A DNA stretch of 54,833 nucleotides. Source: an uncultured Coriobacteriaceae bacterium. Its GTDB lineage: Bacteria > Actinomycetota > Coriobacteriia > Coriobacteriales > Atopobiaceae. The stretch is from NCBI GenBank assembly GCA_902788705.1, contig CADALE010000017.1, positions 1 through 54,833 of the forward strand, written 5' to 3'. The notes beneath the pieces are model-generated. The model saw nothing but the letters and a program-made list of their open reading frames with translations, was not told the DNA's origin and searched no databases. This document shows positions 1 through 9,030 of the stretch, piece by piece. How positions within the stretch are numbered: the stretch's first letter is position 1; every line of letters starts with the position of its first letter. A program made the position numbers and the translations under genes.

Positions 1-903
<903 letters not shown>

Positions 904-1026
904 TCATCCTTCCCCTCTATGTCCCTCTGACAGCTTCATGGTACGGGATTGGGCAAGAGGCCAAGCTGGCAACAGGCATGCTGTCGGGAGGTGGAAGCTA
1001 GGCAACCCATGAGCGACAGACACAAA

Positions 1027-1074
1027 GCTCCGGCCTTCCGCTGCTTAACATCCTTGGCGGCGGAAGACCGGAGC
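1027..1074 (-). terminator. GC-rich hairpin after the small membrane gene
   Basis: Fifteen-base arms (GCTCCGGCCTTCCGC and GCGGAAGACCGGAGC, one G-U-type mismatch) enclose an 18-base loop. On the minus strand the stem is followed by a short T-rich stretch (TTTGTGT), which fits a terminator for the gene ending at 1101. Its arm sequence is related to the hairpin at 1376-1434. Confidence 0.6.
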
Positions 1075-1100
1075 ATAATGCCGAAGCTCTGCGCAGCTGC

Positions 1101-1301
1101 CTAGGCGACCGTCGCTTCGATCATCTCCGTAGTCATGACGCGCTGGTAGACGTCGGTCAGTTGGTAGTCTGCCCCACCCGGGATGAGGGCAGCCCAGGTG
1201 GGCAAGCCCATCTTGCGGAGGACGCCGGGATAGGCAAGCGCCTGCAGGAGCAGCGGCACGAACCAGAGGTATTGGTTGCGGAGCAGACCGTTGAGAAGCA
1301 T
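1101..1301 (-). CDS. small membrane protein, DUF5684-like remnant
   Basis: A 66-residue reading frame with one hydrophobic N-terminal segment (about residues 9-20) followed by the phrase GLPTWAALIPGGADYQL. This resembles the start of DUF5684-type small membrane proteins, in which a W-A-x-L-I-P motif precedes further transmembrane helices. Here the protein stops 28 residues after LIP, so it looks truncated or is a short variant. The ATG at 1299-1301 has AAGGTGG five bases upstream; a GTG at 1308-1310 is possible but has no spaced ribosome-binding site. It sits between two hairpins of related sequence, downstream of aspS. Whether it is expressed is uncertain. Confidence 0.45.
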   Translation of the reverse strand: MLLNGLLRNQYLWFVPLLLQALAYPGVLRKMGLPTWAALIPGGADYQLTDVYQRVMTTEMIEATVA

Positions 1302-1375
1302 GGGCACCACCTTCGGAACGAACGTACCGCGGCACCCTTATAGTAGCAGCCAAATCACAACGCACATGTCTCAGA

Positions 1376-1434
1376 CCAGCGGAAAGGCCGGACCTTTCCG
1401 CTGGCTAGAGCATGGGGTCCGGCCTTTTCGCTGG
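1376..1434 (-). terminator. long hairpin with nested alternative stem downstream of aspS
   Basis: Nineteen-base outer arms (CCAGCGGAAAGGCCGGACC against GGTCCGGCCTTTTCGCTGG, one mismatch) can pair. The left arm plus loop can instead form an inner ten-base-pair stem (AGCGGAAAGG / CCTTTCCGCT). The hairpin lies 14 bases beyond the aspS stop and there is no long T-tract. It is probably the aspS terminator or a processing or mRNA-stabilising structure. Confidence 0.55.
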
Positions 1435-1448
1435 TTGTCGTGCGGAGG

Positions 1449-3224
1449 CTAGATTACGCGGAGCGCCAGCTCGTCAAGCTGGGCCTCGGTCACCGCGCTC
1501 GGCGCGTCGCTCATCAGGTCGGAGCCGCTGGAGGTCTTGGGGAAGGCCATCACCTCGCGGATGGAGTCGCTGCCGGCCAGCAGCATGCACACGCGGTCGA
1601 GGCCAAGCGCGAAGCCGCCCATCGGGGGCGCGCCGTACTCGAGGGCCTCAAGCAGGAAGCCAAACTGCGCGCGGGCACGCTCCTCCGTGAAGCCAAGCAG
1701 CTTGAGGATGCGCATCTGCAGCTCGGCGTTGTGGATGCGCATGCCGCCACCACCGGCCTCATAGCCGTCCATCACGAAGTCATAGGTCCAGGAGCCCACG
1801 GAAAGCGGGTCGCTTTCCAGGCGGTCGATGTCGGCCTCGACAGGCTGGGTGAAGGGCTGGTGCTCAGCCGCGTAGGCGCCGCGTTCCTCGTCCCAATGCA
1901 CCAGCGGGAAGCCCACGACCCACAGGAAGTCGTGGCCCTCGCGCGGAATCTCCAGCACGTCGGCCATGTGCACGCGCATGCCGCCCAGAATCTCGTCGGT
2001 GGCAAGGCGCTCGCCCACGGCAAAGAGGATGAGGTCGCCAGGGGTGGCACCCATCTCGGCCTTGAGGGAGTCAAGCTCGGCCTCGGAGAGGAACTTGGCA
2101 ATGGGGCTCTGCACCGCGCCGTCGGCCTTGAGGGCAACCCACGCCAGACCCTTGGCGCCAAACGATGCCGCGACCTCAGCCAGCTTGTCGATCTTGGAGC
2201 GACCCCACAGGCCCGCGCCGGGCGCGCAGATGGCCTTGACGTGCTGGCCCGGCGTAGCGGCGGCGCTGGCAAACAGCTTGAAGCCCGAGGAGGCGAAGAT
2301 GTCCGTCACGTCGTGCAGCTCCATGCCAATGCGGGTGTCGGGCTTGTCGATGCCGTAGGTGTCCATGGCGTCCCAGTACTGGATGCGGCGCAGCGGCAGC
2401 TCCATCTTCACGCCCATCTTGCCGAAGGCGTCGGCAAGCACGTCCTCGAGGGCGCCCATCACGTCGTCCTGGCGCACGAAGCTCATCTCGATGTCCACCT
2501 GCGTGAACTCGGGCTGGCGGTCGGCGCGCAGGTCCTCGTCGCGGAAGCACTTGGCCACCTGGTAGTAGCGCTCGACGCCACCCACCATCAGCAGCTGCTT
2601 CAGGAGCTGCGGGCTTTGGGGCAGCGCGTAGAAGCTGCCCGGCTGCAGGCGCGACGGCACGATGAAGTCACGCGCGCCCTCGGGCGTGGACTTGAACAGC
2701 GACGGCGTCTCGACCTCCATGAAGGCACGGTCGTGCAGGGCCTGGCGGATGGCGAAGGTGAAGTCGGAGCGCAGGCGCAGGTTAGCCATCATCTTGGGAC
2801 GGCGGATGTCAAGATAGCGGTAGCGCAGGCGCACGTCCTCGGAGGTGTCCACGTGGTCCTCGATCTGGAAGGGCGGGGTCTTGGAGGTGTTCAGCACCTC
2901 CAGGCGCGCGGCAAGCACCTCGACCTCGCCGGTAGCAAGGTTGGGGTTGGTCTGGCCCTCGATGCGGTGGCGCACCTCGCCCTCCACGAGGATGGGCCAC
3001 TCGGGACGGATGGTCTCGGCCGCGGCGAACACCTCGGGCGTGCAGAGGTCGGGGTCAAAGAAGATCTGGGTGAGGCCCTCGCGGTCGCGCAGGTCCACGA
3101 AGATGAGGCCGCCGAAGTCGCGGCGGGCGCGCACCCAACCAGTAAGCGTGACGGTCTGTCCGATGTGGTCGGCGCGCAGCTCACCGCAGGTGTGGGTATG
3201 CAGGGAATGGGAATCTGTGGGCAT
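1449..3224 (-). CDS. aspS: aspartate-tRNA ligase
   Basis: Charges tRNA-Asp with aspartate (ATP-dependent, cytoplasmic, class II). The 591 residues match the normal bacterial size. An OB-fold anticodon-binding domain at the N-terminus (VTLTGWVRARRDFGGLIFVDLRD) is followed by the class II core with motif 2 (CFRDEDLRADRQPEFTQ), the bacterial GAD insertion in the middle, and motif 3 near the end (GFALGLDRVCMLL). The ATG at 3222-3224 has GAGAGGAAACACC in front. In many bacteria aspS follows hisS; here hisS is about 12 kb away and the two genes are not linked. No T-box motif was seen in the 225-base region shared with the divergent phosphatase gene. Confidence 0.97.
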   Translation of the reverse strand: MPTDSHSLHTHTCGELRADHIGQTVTLTGWVRARRDFGGLIFVDLRDREGLTQIFFDPDLCTPEVFAAAETIRPEWPILVEGEVRHRIEGQTNPNLATGEVEVLAARLEVLNTSKTPPFQIEDHVDTSEDVRLRYRYLDIRRPKMMANLRLRSDFTFAIRQALHDRAFMEVETPSLFKSTPEGARDFIVPSRLQPGSFYALPQSPQLLKQLLMVGGVERYYQVAKCFRDEDLRADRQPEFTQVDIEMSFVRQDDVMGALEDVLADAFGKMGVKMELPLRRIQYWDAMDTYGIDKPDTRIGMELHDVTDIFASSGFKLFASAAATPGQHVKAICAPGAGLWGRSKIDKLAEVAASFGAKGLAWVALKADGAVQSPIAKFLSEAELDSLKAEMGATPGDLILFAVGERLATDEILGGMRVHMADVLEIPREGHDFLWVVGFPLVHWDEERGAYAAEHQPFTQPVEADIDRLESDPLSVGSWTYDFVMDGYEAGGGGMRIHNAELQMRILKLLGFTEERARAQFGFLLEALEYGAPPMGGFALGLDRVCMLLAGSDSIREVMAFPKTSSGSDLMSDAPSAVTEAQLDELALRVI

Positions 3225-3449
3225 GGTGTTTCCTCTCGTCTGAACCGTCCCGTGCCGGTGCGGACGGCTATCCTACAGACGGCACGCGGGCGTAGACGGC
3301 GCCCCTGTGCACGCAAGGATTCAGTGTACTACGAGCGGCGGCGCAGCGGGGGCACAAAGGGATACTTCCTTATGGGCTTCCCGACAGAGGCGGGAAGGAT
3401 GCCGTTCTCTTCGCCCCCTGCTACCTAAGCCAGCCGATGGGAGGACAAG

Positions 3450-4100
3450 ATGGCGTACCGTGCGGCGATCTTCGACATGGATGGCACCATCCTGAACACC
3501 CTGGACGACCTGGCGGCTTCCACCAACGCCGCGCTTGCGGCGTACGGGATGCCCGGCCGCACCACCGACGAGGTGCGGCAGTTCGTGGGCAACGGCATTG
3601 CCAACCTCATTCGCCGTGCGGTGCCCGAGGGCACCGACGAGGCGCTCCAGAGGCAGGTGTACGACACCTTCTGCGCGCACTACGCCGCCCACAGCGCCGA
3701 CCGCACAAGCCCCTACCCCGGCATTCCCCAGCTTCTGGACGAGCTTCGCCAGCGCGGGGTCGCGCTGGCCGTGGTGTCCAACAAGGGCGACTTCGCGGTG
3801 CAGACGCTGGTAAGGCAGTACTTCCCGGGGCTCTTCGACTATGCCGTGGGCGAGCGCGAGGGAATTCGTCGCAAGCCCGCGCCCGACACCGTGCTGGCCG
3901 CGCTCGAGGCGCTTGGCGTCTCGGCCGACGAGGCCGTGTACGTGGGCGACTCCGAGGTGGACGTGGCCACGGCGGCGGCCTCGGGCATGGACTGCCTCAG
4001 CGTCACCTGGGGCTTCCGCAGCGTGCAGACGCTGCGCGAGGCAGGCGCCACCACGTTGCTGGACACGACCGACCAGCTGCTGCAGGCCATCTGCGCATAG
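3450..4100 (+). CDS. HAD-superfamily phosphatase, phosphoglycolate phosphatase-like
   Basis: A 216-residue haloacid dehalogenase-type hydrolase. Motif I is FDMDGT near residue 8 (Asp nucleophile and general acid/base), motif II lies in AVVSNKGD, motif III is the lysine of RRKPAPD, and motif IV is VGDSEVD. The helical cap between motifs I and II is the Gph/PGMB type. Phosphoglycolate or another small phosphoester is the likely substrate, but HAD specificity cannot be read from sequence. GGGAGGACAAG precedes the ATG. It is transcribed divergently from aspS and followed by paired palindromes. Confidence 0.88.
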   Translation: MAYRAAIFDMDGTILNTLDDLAASTNAALAAYGMPGRTTDEVRQFVGNGIANLIRRAVPEGTDEALQRQVYDTFCAHYAAHSADRTSPYPGIPQLLDELRQRGVALAVVSNKGDFAVQTLVRQYFPGLFDYAVGEREGIRRKPAPDTVLAALEALGVSADEAVYVGDSEVDVATAAASGMDCLSVTWGFRSVQTLREAGATTLLDTTDQLLQAICA

Positions 4101-4130
4101 GGCGCCACAGGGCTCATCAAGGCGGCAAGT

Positions 4131-4227
4131 CGTTAGGGTACGTCCCCAGCCGTACCCCAACGGGGCCAGAGTGTCGATTCGAGGCCTCTCGCGCCGTTAG
4201 GGTACGTCCCCAGCCGTACCCTAAGCG
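4131..4227. repeat. two tandem copies of a palindromic element
   Basis: Two copies of an imperfect palindrome occur at 4131-4162 and 4195-4227, separated by 32 bases. Copy 2 has perfect ten-base arms (TTAGGGTACG / CGTACCCTAA) around TCCCCAGC; copy 1 has one arm mismatch. The core TACGTCCCCA recurs in the inverted element at 33549-33642. This pattern suggests REP-type intergenic repeats of the kind moved by RAYT (Y1/TnpA-REP) transposases. No such transposase is in the window. Confidence 0.75.
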
Positions 4228-4267
4228 CATGGTCACCCGTTACCAACCCGCAGCGTACGCATACGAA

Positions 4268-4298
4268 GGCCCCGCACCGGCTTAGCCGATGCGGGGCC
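4268..4298 (-). terminator. hairpin between convergent genes
   Basis: Thirteen-base arms (GGCCCCGCACCGG / CCGATGCGGGGCC, one mismatch) around a short loop lie 28 bases past the stop of the minus-strand gene at 4326 and downstream of the phosphatase gene. This is a plausible bidirectional terminator without a strong T-tract. Confidence 0.6.
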
Positions 4299-4325
4299 TG
4301 GGCTTACGTCCAAAGAGGCGTGCGC

Positions 4326-4634
4326 CTAGATGTCCTTGTCATCCCTGAGGGAGGCGTAGAACGTAAGGTGCTCGAACTCCTCCTTGATGGTCTTGCCATG
4401 GATGAGGGGCAGTGACATGAACTCGTCGAGGGTGCTTACCAGCGGGCTGCAGTCGATGTAGTGGCCCTTGTGGTTGCGGTGGGCCGTATCCTGCGCGCGC
4501 CAGGCCTCGAAGTTGGCATCGGTGAGGTAGTAGAGCTTGTCATCCGAACGCATGTATACCGAGTGGTTGTAGTGCAGGTACTCGACCAGCCCTTCGTAGT
4601 CGATCTCGAGCGGCTCGCTAGCCTTCTTGCCCAT
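4326..4634 (-). CDS. small conserved-looking protein of unknown function
   Basis: A 102-residue soluble protein starting MGKKASEPLEIDYEGLVEYL. The ATG at 4632-4634 is set by an AAAGGA ten bases upstream; a longer frame runs upstream but lacks a site. The protein is acidic and aromatic (YLHYNHSVYMRSDDKLYYL) with no membrane segment or recognisable catalytic motif. It ends with a charged RDDKDI tail. I do not recognise the family. It stands alone, with a hairpin downstream and about 260 bases separating it from the ABC operon. Confidence 0.7.
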   Translation of the reverse strand: MGKKASEPLEIDYEGLVEYLHYNHSVYMRSDDKLYYLTDANFEAWRAQDTAHRNHKGHYIDCSPLVSTLDEFMSLPLIHGKTIKEEFEHLTFYASLRDDKDI

Positions 4635-4893
4635 GGTCGTGTCCTTTCCTCGCAGCTTAGACTCCTGTCGGAGCGCCCCGACGTCCGCCGGGGACTTCTG
4701 CCTTGTACCTAGATGATACCGTGAAGGAGCGCGGTGCGCACCGTAACTTAAAAACTGTTGGGCAAGCGGCAGGGATGCTGCGCGAGGCGTCCGCCGCGCG
4801 AGCAGTTCGCACAACCCCTCCACAACTGCATCAATTACGAAACCGCACGGCCGCCACATGCCTTCAGGGGTAGCCCCCGATGGCAAGGTGTCG

Positions 4894-6114
4894 CTACTGG
4901 TAGTGCAGGCTCTCCACCGGGTCAAGGCGCGCGGCACGGCGCGCGGGATAGTAGCCAAACACCACGCCGATGGCTACGCAGATGCCCGCCACCAGCAGCA
5001 TCGACTGCAGGTCGAGGTACGGCGTGAGCGCGGTGCCCTCCCCATAACCCAGCAAGCTGCCGGCCAGTCCCGACAGCGCGAACGCCCCCAGGTAGCCCAG
5101 CGCCATGCCAATGAGCCCGCCCACCATGGTGAGGCAGATGCTCTCCAGCAGGAACTGCCGCGTGATGTCGCGGCTCTTGGCACCCAGGGCCTTACGCAGG
5201 CCAATCTCGCGGATGCGCTCGGTCACGTTGGTCAGCATCATGTTCATGATGCCGATGCCGCCCACCAGAAGCGAGATGGACGCCACCGAGGTCATCAGCA
5301 CTTGGAACGACATCATCATCGAGTTGAGCTCCTCGATGGTGGACGCCATCGTGTACACCCAGATGGCGTTCTCGCGCTCGTCCTCGGGCACGGCGAAGCG
5401 CCGCGCCAGCCAGTCCGTCGTACGCTGGGCCACGGCATCCATGTCCGAGCCCTCGCGGGCGAAGCCATACACCTGGTCCACCGTGGTGAAACCCTGCACG
5501 CGGCTGCAGCAGGTGGAGAAGGGCAGGTACAGCTGCACGTAGTCGGGGTTAGAGCCGCCGGCGCCCGACGACTCCGTCACGCCGCAGATAAGGTACTCGG
5601 CCCCCGCGATGCGCAGCGTCTTGCCCACCACCTCGGCGTCGGCGTTGCCAAAGAGGTTCTTCACGCTGGCCTGGTCCAGCACCGTCACAAGCGCGCCAGT
5701 GTCGGACTCCTGCTCCGTGAAGAAGCGCCCGCTTACCAGCTTGACGCCTGTGGCCTCAAAGAACGACGGCCAAACGCCCTGGATGCTGGCGCTCTTCTTC
5801 TCGGTGTCAGAGATCACGTCGGTGCCCGACCACACCAGCGGCGTCACGTACTCGTAGTCATCGGCCATCTCGGCCTCGAGCGCCTCGACGTCGCTGACCT
5901 CCATCGAGCGGTTGTACCAGCACTGGATGTACACGAGCCGTGCCTGGTTAAGGCCCAGCTCGCCGATCATGGCCTGCTTCACCCCGCCGATGAGCGCCGT
6001 CATGGCGATGACCGCCGAGATGCCGATCACGATGCCCAGCACCGTGAGCAGGCTGCGGCCACGGTTGGCGTCCAGCGCCGAGAAGGTCTCATAGGCCAGG
6101 TCCCGCGCCTTCAT
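4894..6114 (-). CDS. MacB-type ABC transporter permease
   Basis: A 406-residue MacB/FtsX-family permease. One N-terminal transmembrane helix (RSLLTVLGIVIGISAVIAMT, about residues 20-45) is followed by an extracellular MacB-type periplasmic core domain, then three helices at the C-terminus (MLLVGGIGIMNMML; GGLIGMALGYLGAF; LLVAGICVAIGVVFGYYPA). The ATG overlaps the ATPase stop as ATGA, so the two are translationally coupled. It forms an operon with the ATPase (6111-6845) and the adaptor (6848-8758). This class exports peptides, antibiotics or lipoproteins mechanically; the substrate here cannot be inferred. Confidence 0.92.
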   Translation of the reverse strand: MKARDLAYETFSALDANRGRSLLTVLGIVIGISAVIAMTALIGGVKQAMIGELGLNQARLVYIQCWYNRSMEVSDVEALEAEMADDYEYVTPLVWSGTDVISDTEKKSASIQGVWPSFFEATGVKLVSGRFFTEQESDTGALVTVLDQASVKNLFGNADAEVVGKTLRIAGAEYLICGVTESSGAGGSNPDYVQLYLPFSTCCSRVQGFTTVDQVYGFAREGSDMDAVAQRTTDWLARRFAVPEDERENAIWVYTMASTIEELNSMMMSFQVLMTSVASISLLVGGIGIMNMMLTNVTERIREIGLRKALGAKSRDITRQFLLESICLTMVGGLIGMALGYLGAFALSGLAGSLLGYGEGTALTPYLDLQSMLLVAGICVAIGVVFGYYPARRAARLDPVESLHYQ

Positions 6115-6845
6115 GTGCGCCCCCTTCCCCGGGTGGAGCTGGCAGCCACGGCGGCGCGCTCCTCCTCGTCGGTAAGCAGGCGTCCGTCACGGATGTGCAC
6201 AGTGCGGTCAGCCCACGACGCCACCTCGGCGTCGTGGGTGATGAGCACGATGGTCTTGCCCTGCTCGCGCAGGCCACGGAAGGTGCGCAGCACCATCTGG
6301 CCGGTTGCCTGGTCAAGGTTGCCCGTGGGCTCGTCGGCAAGGATCACGGCGGGGTCGTTGACCAAGGCGCGGGCGATGGCCACGCGCTGCATCTGGCCTC
6401 CCGAGAGCTCGTTGGACCGATGGTCAAAGAACTCCTGTGGCAACCCTACCGCCGCAAGCGCCTGCTCGGCACGGCCGCGCCGCTCTGACGCCGGCACGTC
6501 GGTGTAGGTGAGCGGCAGCACCACGTTGCGCAGCACCGTGGCCCGCGGCAGCAGGTTGAAGCTCTGGAACACGAAGCCCAGGCGCGTGGCTCGCAGCTCG
6601 GCCAGCTCGTCGTCGTCAAGCGTCGAGACGTCGACGCCCTCCAGAAGGTATGTGCCCAAGGTGGGCGTGTCCAGGCATCCCAGCAGGTTCATGAGGGTGG
6701 ACTTGCCAGAGCCCGACGGCCCCATGATGCACAGGAACTCGCCGCGTGCCACCGTAAGCGACACACCCTTCAGCGCATGCACGTACCCTGCAGCCGACTC
6801 GTAGATGCGGTGCACGCGGCGGACGTCGATGACGGGTGCGGACAT
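6111..6845 (-). CDS. ABC transporter ATP-binding protein (MacB/LolD type)
   Basis: A 244-residue ABC ATPase. Walker A is GPSGSGKST (about residues 42-50), the signature is LSGGQMQR, and Walker B is VILADEPTGNLD, followed by the H-loop in LITHDAEVA. The signature and the GNLD after Walker B are typical of the MacB/LolD/FtsE group that pairs with FtsX-like permeases. Two bases separate it from the adaptor gene and it overlaps the permease gene by four bases, so all three should be one transcript. A short Ser/Arg-rich tail (SSTRGRGRT) follows the ATPase core. Confidence 0.95.
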   Translation of the reverse strand: MSAPVIDVRRVHRIYESAAGYVHALKGVSLTVARGEFLCIMGPSGSGKSTLMNLLGCLDTPTLGTYLLEGVDVSTLDDDELAELRATRLGFVFQSFNLLPRATVLRNVVLPLTYTDVPASERRGRAEQALAAVGLPQEFFDHRSNELSGGQMQRVAIARALVNDPAVILADEPTGNLDQATGQMVLRTFRGLREQGKTIVLITHDAEVASWADRTVHIRDGRLLTDEEERAAVAASSTRGRGRT

Positions 6846-6847
6846 GG

Positions 6848-8758
6848 CTAGCCCTCCACCTCGGCAGCCTCGGCAGCCGGCATGGCCATCTCGCCCTCCA
6901 TCGGCGACGTGAGCAGCACGAGGTCGCCCTCGGAGAGGCCGCTCTCGATGACCGCCTCGGAGATGCTCTTGGCCCCAACGGTCACGTCGCGGCGCTCGGC
7001 CTCGAAGGTCTCGGGGTCGGTGACCACGTACACGTAGCTGCCCGTATCGTCCTCGGTCACGGCCATCGACGGCACCACCAGGGCATCGGCCACCTCCTGC
7101 GTGAGGATGGTGACACTCGCGGTCATGCCGGGCTTCACGCGCTGGTCGGGCTTGTCGATGACCACCTCCACCTTGAAGGTGACCACGCCACCGCCGCCGT
7201 AACCCATCTCGCTCATGCCCGAGCCCGTCGAGGTGGACGCCACCGACACCACCGTGCCCTCAAGCTCGAGGTCGGGCAGGGCCGAGAAGGTGCAGCGGGT
7301 ATGCTGCCCCACCTTGACCTGCGAGATGTCGATCTCGTTCACGTCAATGGACACGCGCATCTTTGAGATGTCGGCAATCTGCACGAGCGAGCCCGTGCCC
7401 GAGGCGCCCGAGCCCACGGCCTGGCCAGCCACGGCGCCCACCGACACCACGGTGCCCACCGTCGGCGACTTCACGGTGCGCTTCTCCCCTGCCGCCACGG
7501 CGTCGTCGTAGCTCTTGGAGGCGGCGTCCACCGCGCTGGCAGCCGCGGTCACCGCGCCACGGGCGGCGTCAAGCTGGGCCTGCGCCGTGGCCTCGGAGAA
7601 GTCGGGCAGAGGCGCGACGGGTACCACGGCCGCTGCGGCCTGCGCGGCGGAGTCCGCCGCGGCAAGCGCCTGGTTGTAGGCCTCCGTGGCCTCCTCGGCG
7701 GCACGCGCCGCCTGATCGTGCTGGAAGATGGCCGCGTCGTAGGTCTCGCGCGGGGTCACGCAGGCCTGCGCCGCGTCGTCCATGGCCTTCTTGAGGCAGG
7801 GCTTGCCGGGGTTCTCGATCACCACGGGGTTGTCGGGGTCGATGAGGATCTCGCCGAAGAGCCCCTCGTACTGGTCATAGACGCTCAATCCGTTGCCCAT
7901 CGTATCCAGCTCTGTCAGCTTCGCGGCTTCCACGGGGGTAAGCTCCTCGCCGCTCGTCTGCTTGCCCTTGAGGTAGAGGCGCGTTGCCACGTCCTCGTTG
8001 AACTTGGCCAGGGCCGTGTCGTAGGCAGCCTTGGCGGCCTCGAAGTTGTTGTTGAGCGGCTCCCAAACGACCCTTGCGGCCTCGACAGCGGAGGCCTTGG
8101 CCTGCTCGTCCCTCACGGCCGCGTCCATCACGTCCTTGGCCCGGGCGATCGCCTCGTCATGCTGGGCGTAGGCCTTGTCGTAGGCCTCCTGCGCCTTCTT
8201 GCTGTCGGCGTCGTGCTGCGCGGCAGCCGCCTGGTAGGCCGCGCGGTCGCTGTCGATGGCGGCCTGCATCTCGGCATACGAGGCGTTGGCCTCGCCCAGG
8301 CTCTCCTGAGCCGTGCCGAGGGTGCTTGCGGCGGCCGCGATGGCCTTGTCGATCTCGTCGCTGCGGATGGTAAGCAGCACGTCCCCGACGCCAACCGACT
8401 GGCCCTCGCTCACCTTGACGGTGTCGATGATGCCGTTTACCTCGGGCGTCACCACCACCGACTCGTAGGGGCTCAGCGACCCCGTACCCTGCACCGAGGT
8501 GGTGAAGTCGCGGCGCTCGACCACAGCGACGTCGGGACCGTAGTCAACCTCGGCCGGTGCGGGGGTAAGCAGGTTGCGCAGCAACAGCCCACCTCCCGCC
8601 ACCGCCACGGCTGCGATGGCGCCCACGATCTTGAGGCGACGCGAGCGGCGCTTTGCCGCGCGGCGCTTCTCCAGGTTCTGGAGGGCGATGAACGCCTCGG
8701 CGTCGTCGGCCTCTTGCGATGCGAAGTGTGCGGGCTGCGCCTGCTGGTCGCCAGTCAT
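6848..8758 (-). CDS. MacA-like efflux adaptor with extended coiled region
   Basis: A 636-residue HlyD/MacA-family membrane fusion protein. An Arg/Lys-rich cytoplasmic stretch (about residues 30-42) precedes one transmembrane helix (IVGAIAAVAVAGGGLLL). Then come a barrel-sandwich half-domain (VVVTPEVNGIIDTVKVSEGQSVGVGD), a long Ala/Asp/Gln-rich helical region of more than 250 residues, the second half-domain (TVGTVVSVGAVAGQAVGSG) and a beta-barrel/MP domain. Typical MacA proteins are near 370 residues, so the helical hairpin is greatly enlarged. The ATG at 8756-8758 is chosen because AGGAGG lies nine bases upstream; the frame stays open upstream. First gene of the three-gene export operon. Confidence 0.9.
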   Translation of the reverse strand: MTGDQQAQPAHFASQEADDAEAFIALQNLEKRRAAKRRSRRLKIVGAIAAVAVAGGGLLLRNLLTPAPAEVDYGPDVAVVERRDFTTSVQGTGSLSPYESVVVTPEVNGIIDTVKVSEGQSVGVGDVLLTIRSDEIDKAIAAAASTLGTAQESLGEANASYAEMQAAIDSDRAAYQAAAAQHDADSKKAQEAYDKAYAQHDEAIARAKDVMDAAVRDEQAKASAVEAARVVWEPLNNNFEAAKAAYDTALAKFNEDVATRLYLKGKQTSGEELTPVEAAKLTELDTMGNGLSVYDQYEGLFGEILIDPDNPVVIENPGKPCLKKAMDDAAQACVTPRETYDAAIFQHDQAARAAEEATEAYNQALAAADSAAQAAAAVVPVAPLPDFSEATAQAQLDAARGAVTAAASAVDAASKSYDDAVAAGEKRTVKSPTVGTVVSVGAVAGQAVGSGASGTGSLVQIADISKMRVSIDVNEIDISQVKVGQHTRCTFSALPDLELEGTVVSVASTSTGSGMSEMGYGGGGVVTFKVEVVIDKPDQRVKPGMTASVTILTQEVADALVVPSMAVTEDDTGSYVYVVTDPETFEAERRDVTVGAKSISEAVIESGLSEGDLVLLTSPMEGEMAMPAAEAAEVEG

Positions 8759-8812
8759 GGGGATTGCCCTCCTATGGTGCGTTTGAGCTACGTTTTGATG
8801 AGCGCACCCATC

Positions 8813-8841
8813 ATGATAGCCTTGCCGACGCCCGCAGGCAA
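8813..8841 (-). promoter_or_regulatory. sigma-70-type promoter for the export operon
   Basis: On the minus strand, TTGCCT (-35, at 8836-8841) and TATCAT (-10, at 8813-8818) are separated by exactly 17 bases. They lie 55 bases upstream of the adaptor start codon. This is one of the best promoter matches in the window. Confidence 0.7.
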
Positions 8842-8967
8842 CGCCCATTTGGGAGAGGCTCGAAAGCGCCACGCAACAAGATGCTGGTAGATGCCTTGTG
8901 TGCATACAAAGCCCATGCGGCATCGCGGGTGATTGTCCCGGACGAACCCTCGCCCTGCCGCAAAGGG

Positions 8968-9001
8968 CTGACGCCCGAGCAGCAGGCTGCCCAGGCGTCA
9001 G
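8968..9001 (-). terminator. hydrogenase gene terminator
   Basis: Perfect eight-base arms (CTGACGCC / GGCGTCAG) with further pairing inside are followed on the minus strand by CCCTTT. The hairpin lies 29 bases past the hydrogenase stop codon. Confidence 0.65.
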
Positions 9002-9030
9002 GAGTCGTCACTCGTGCTTTGTCGCAGGCG

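Noticed and set aside
3225..3449. T-box riboswitch before aspS
   Set aside because: No T-box core (AGGGTGGNACCGCG-like) or specifier stem was found; the metG and hisS leaders also lack it.
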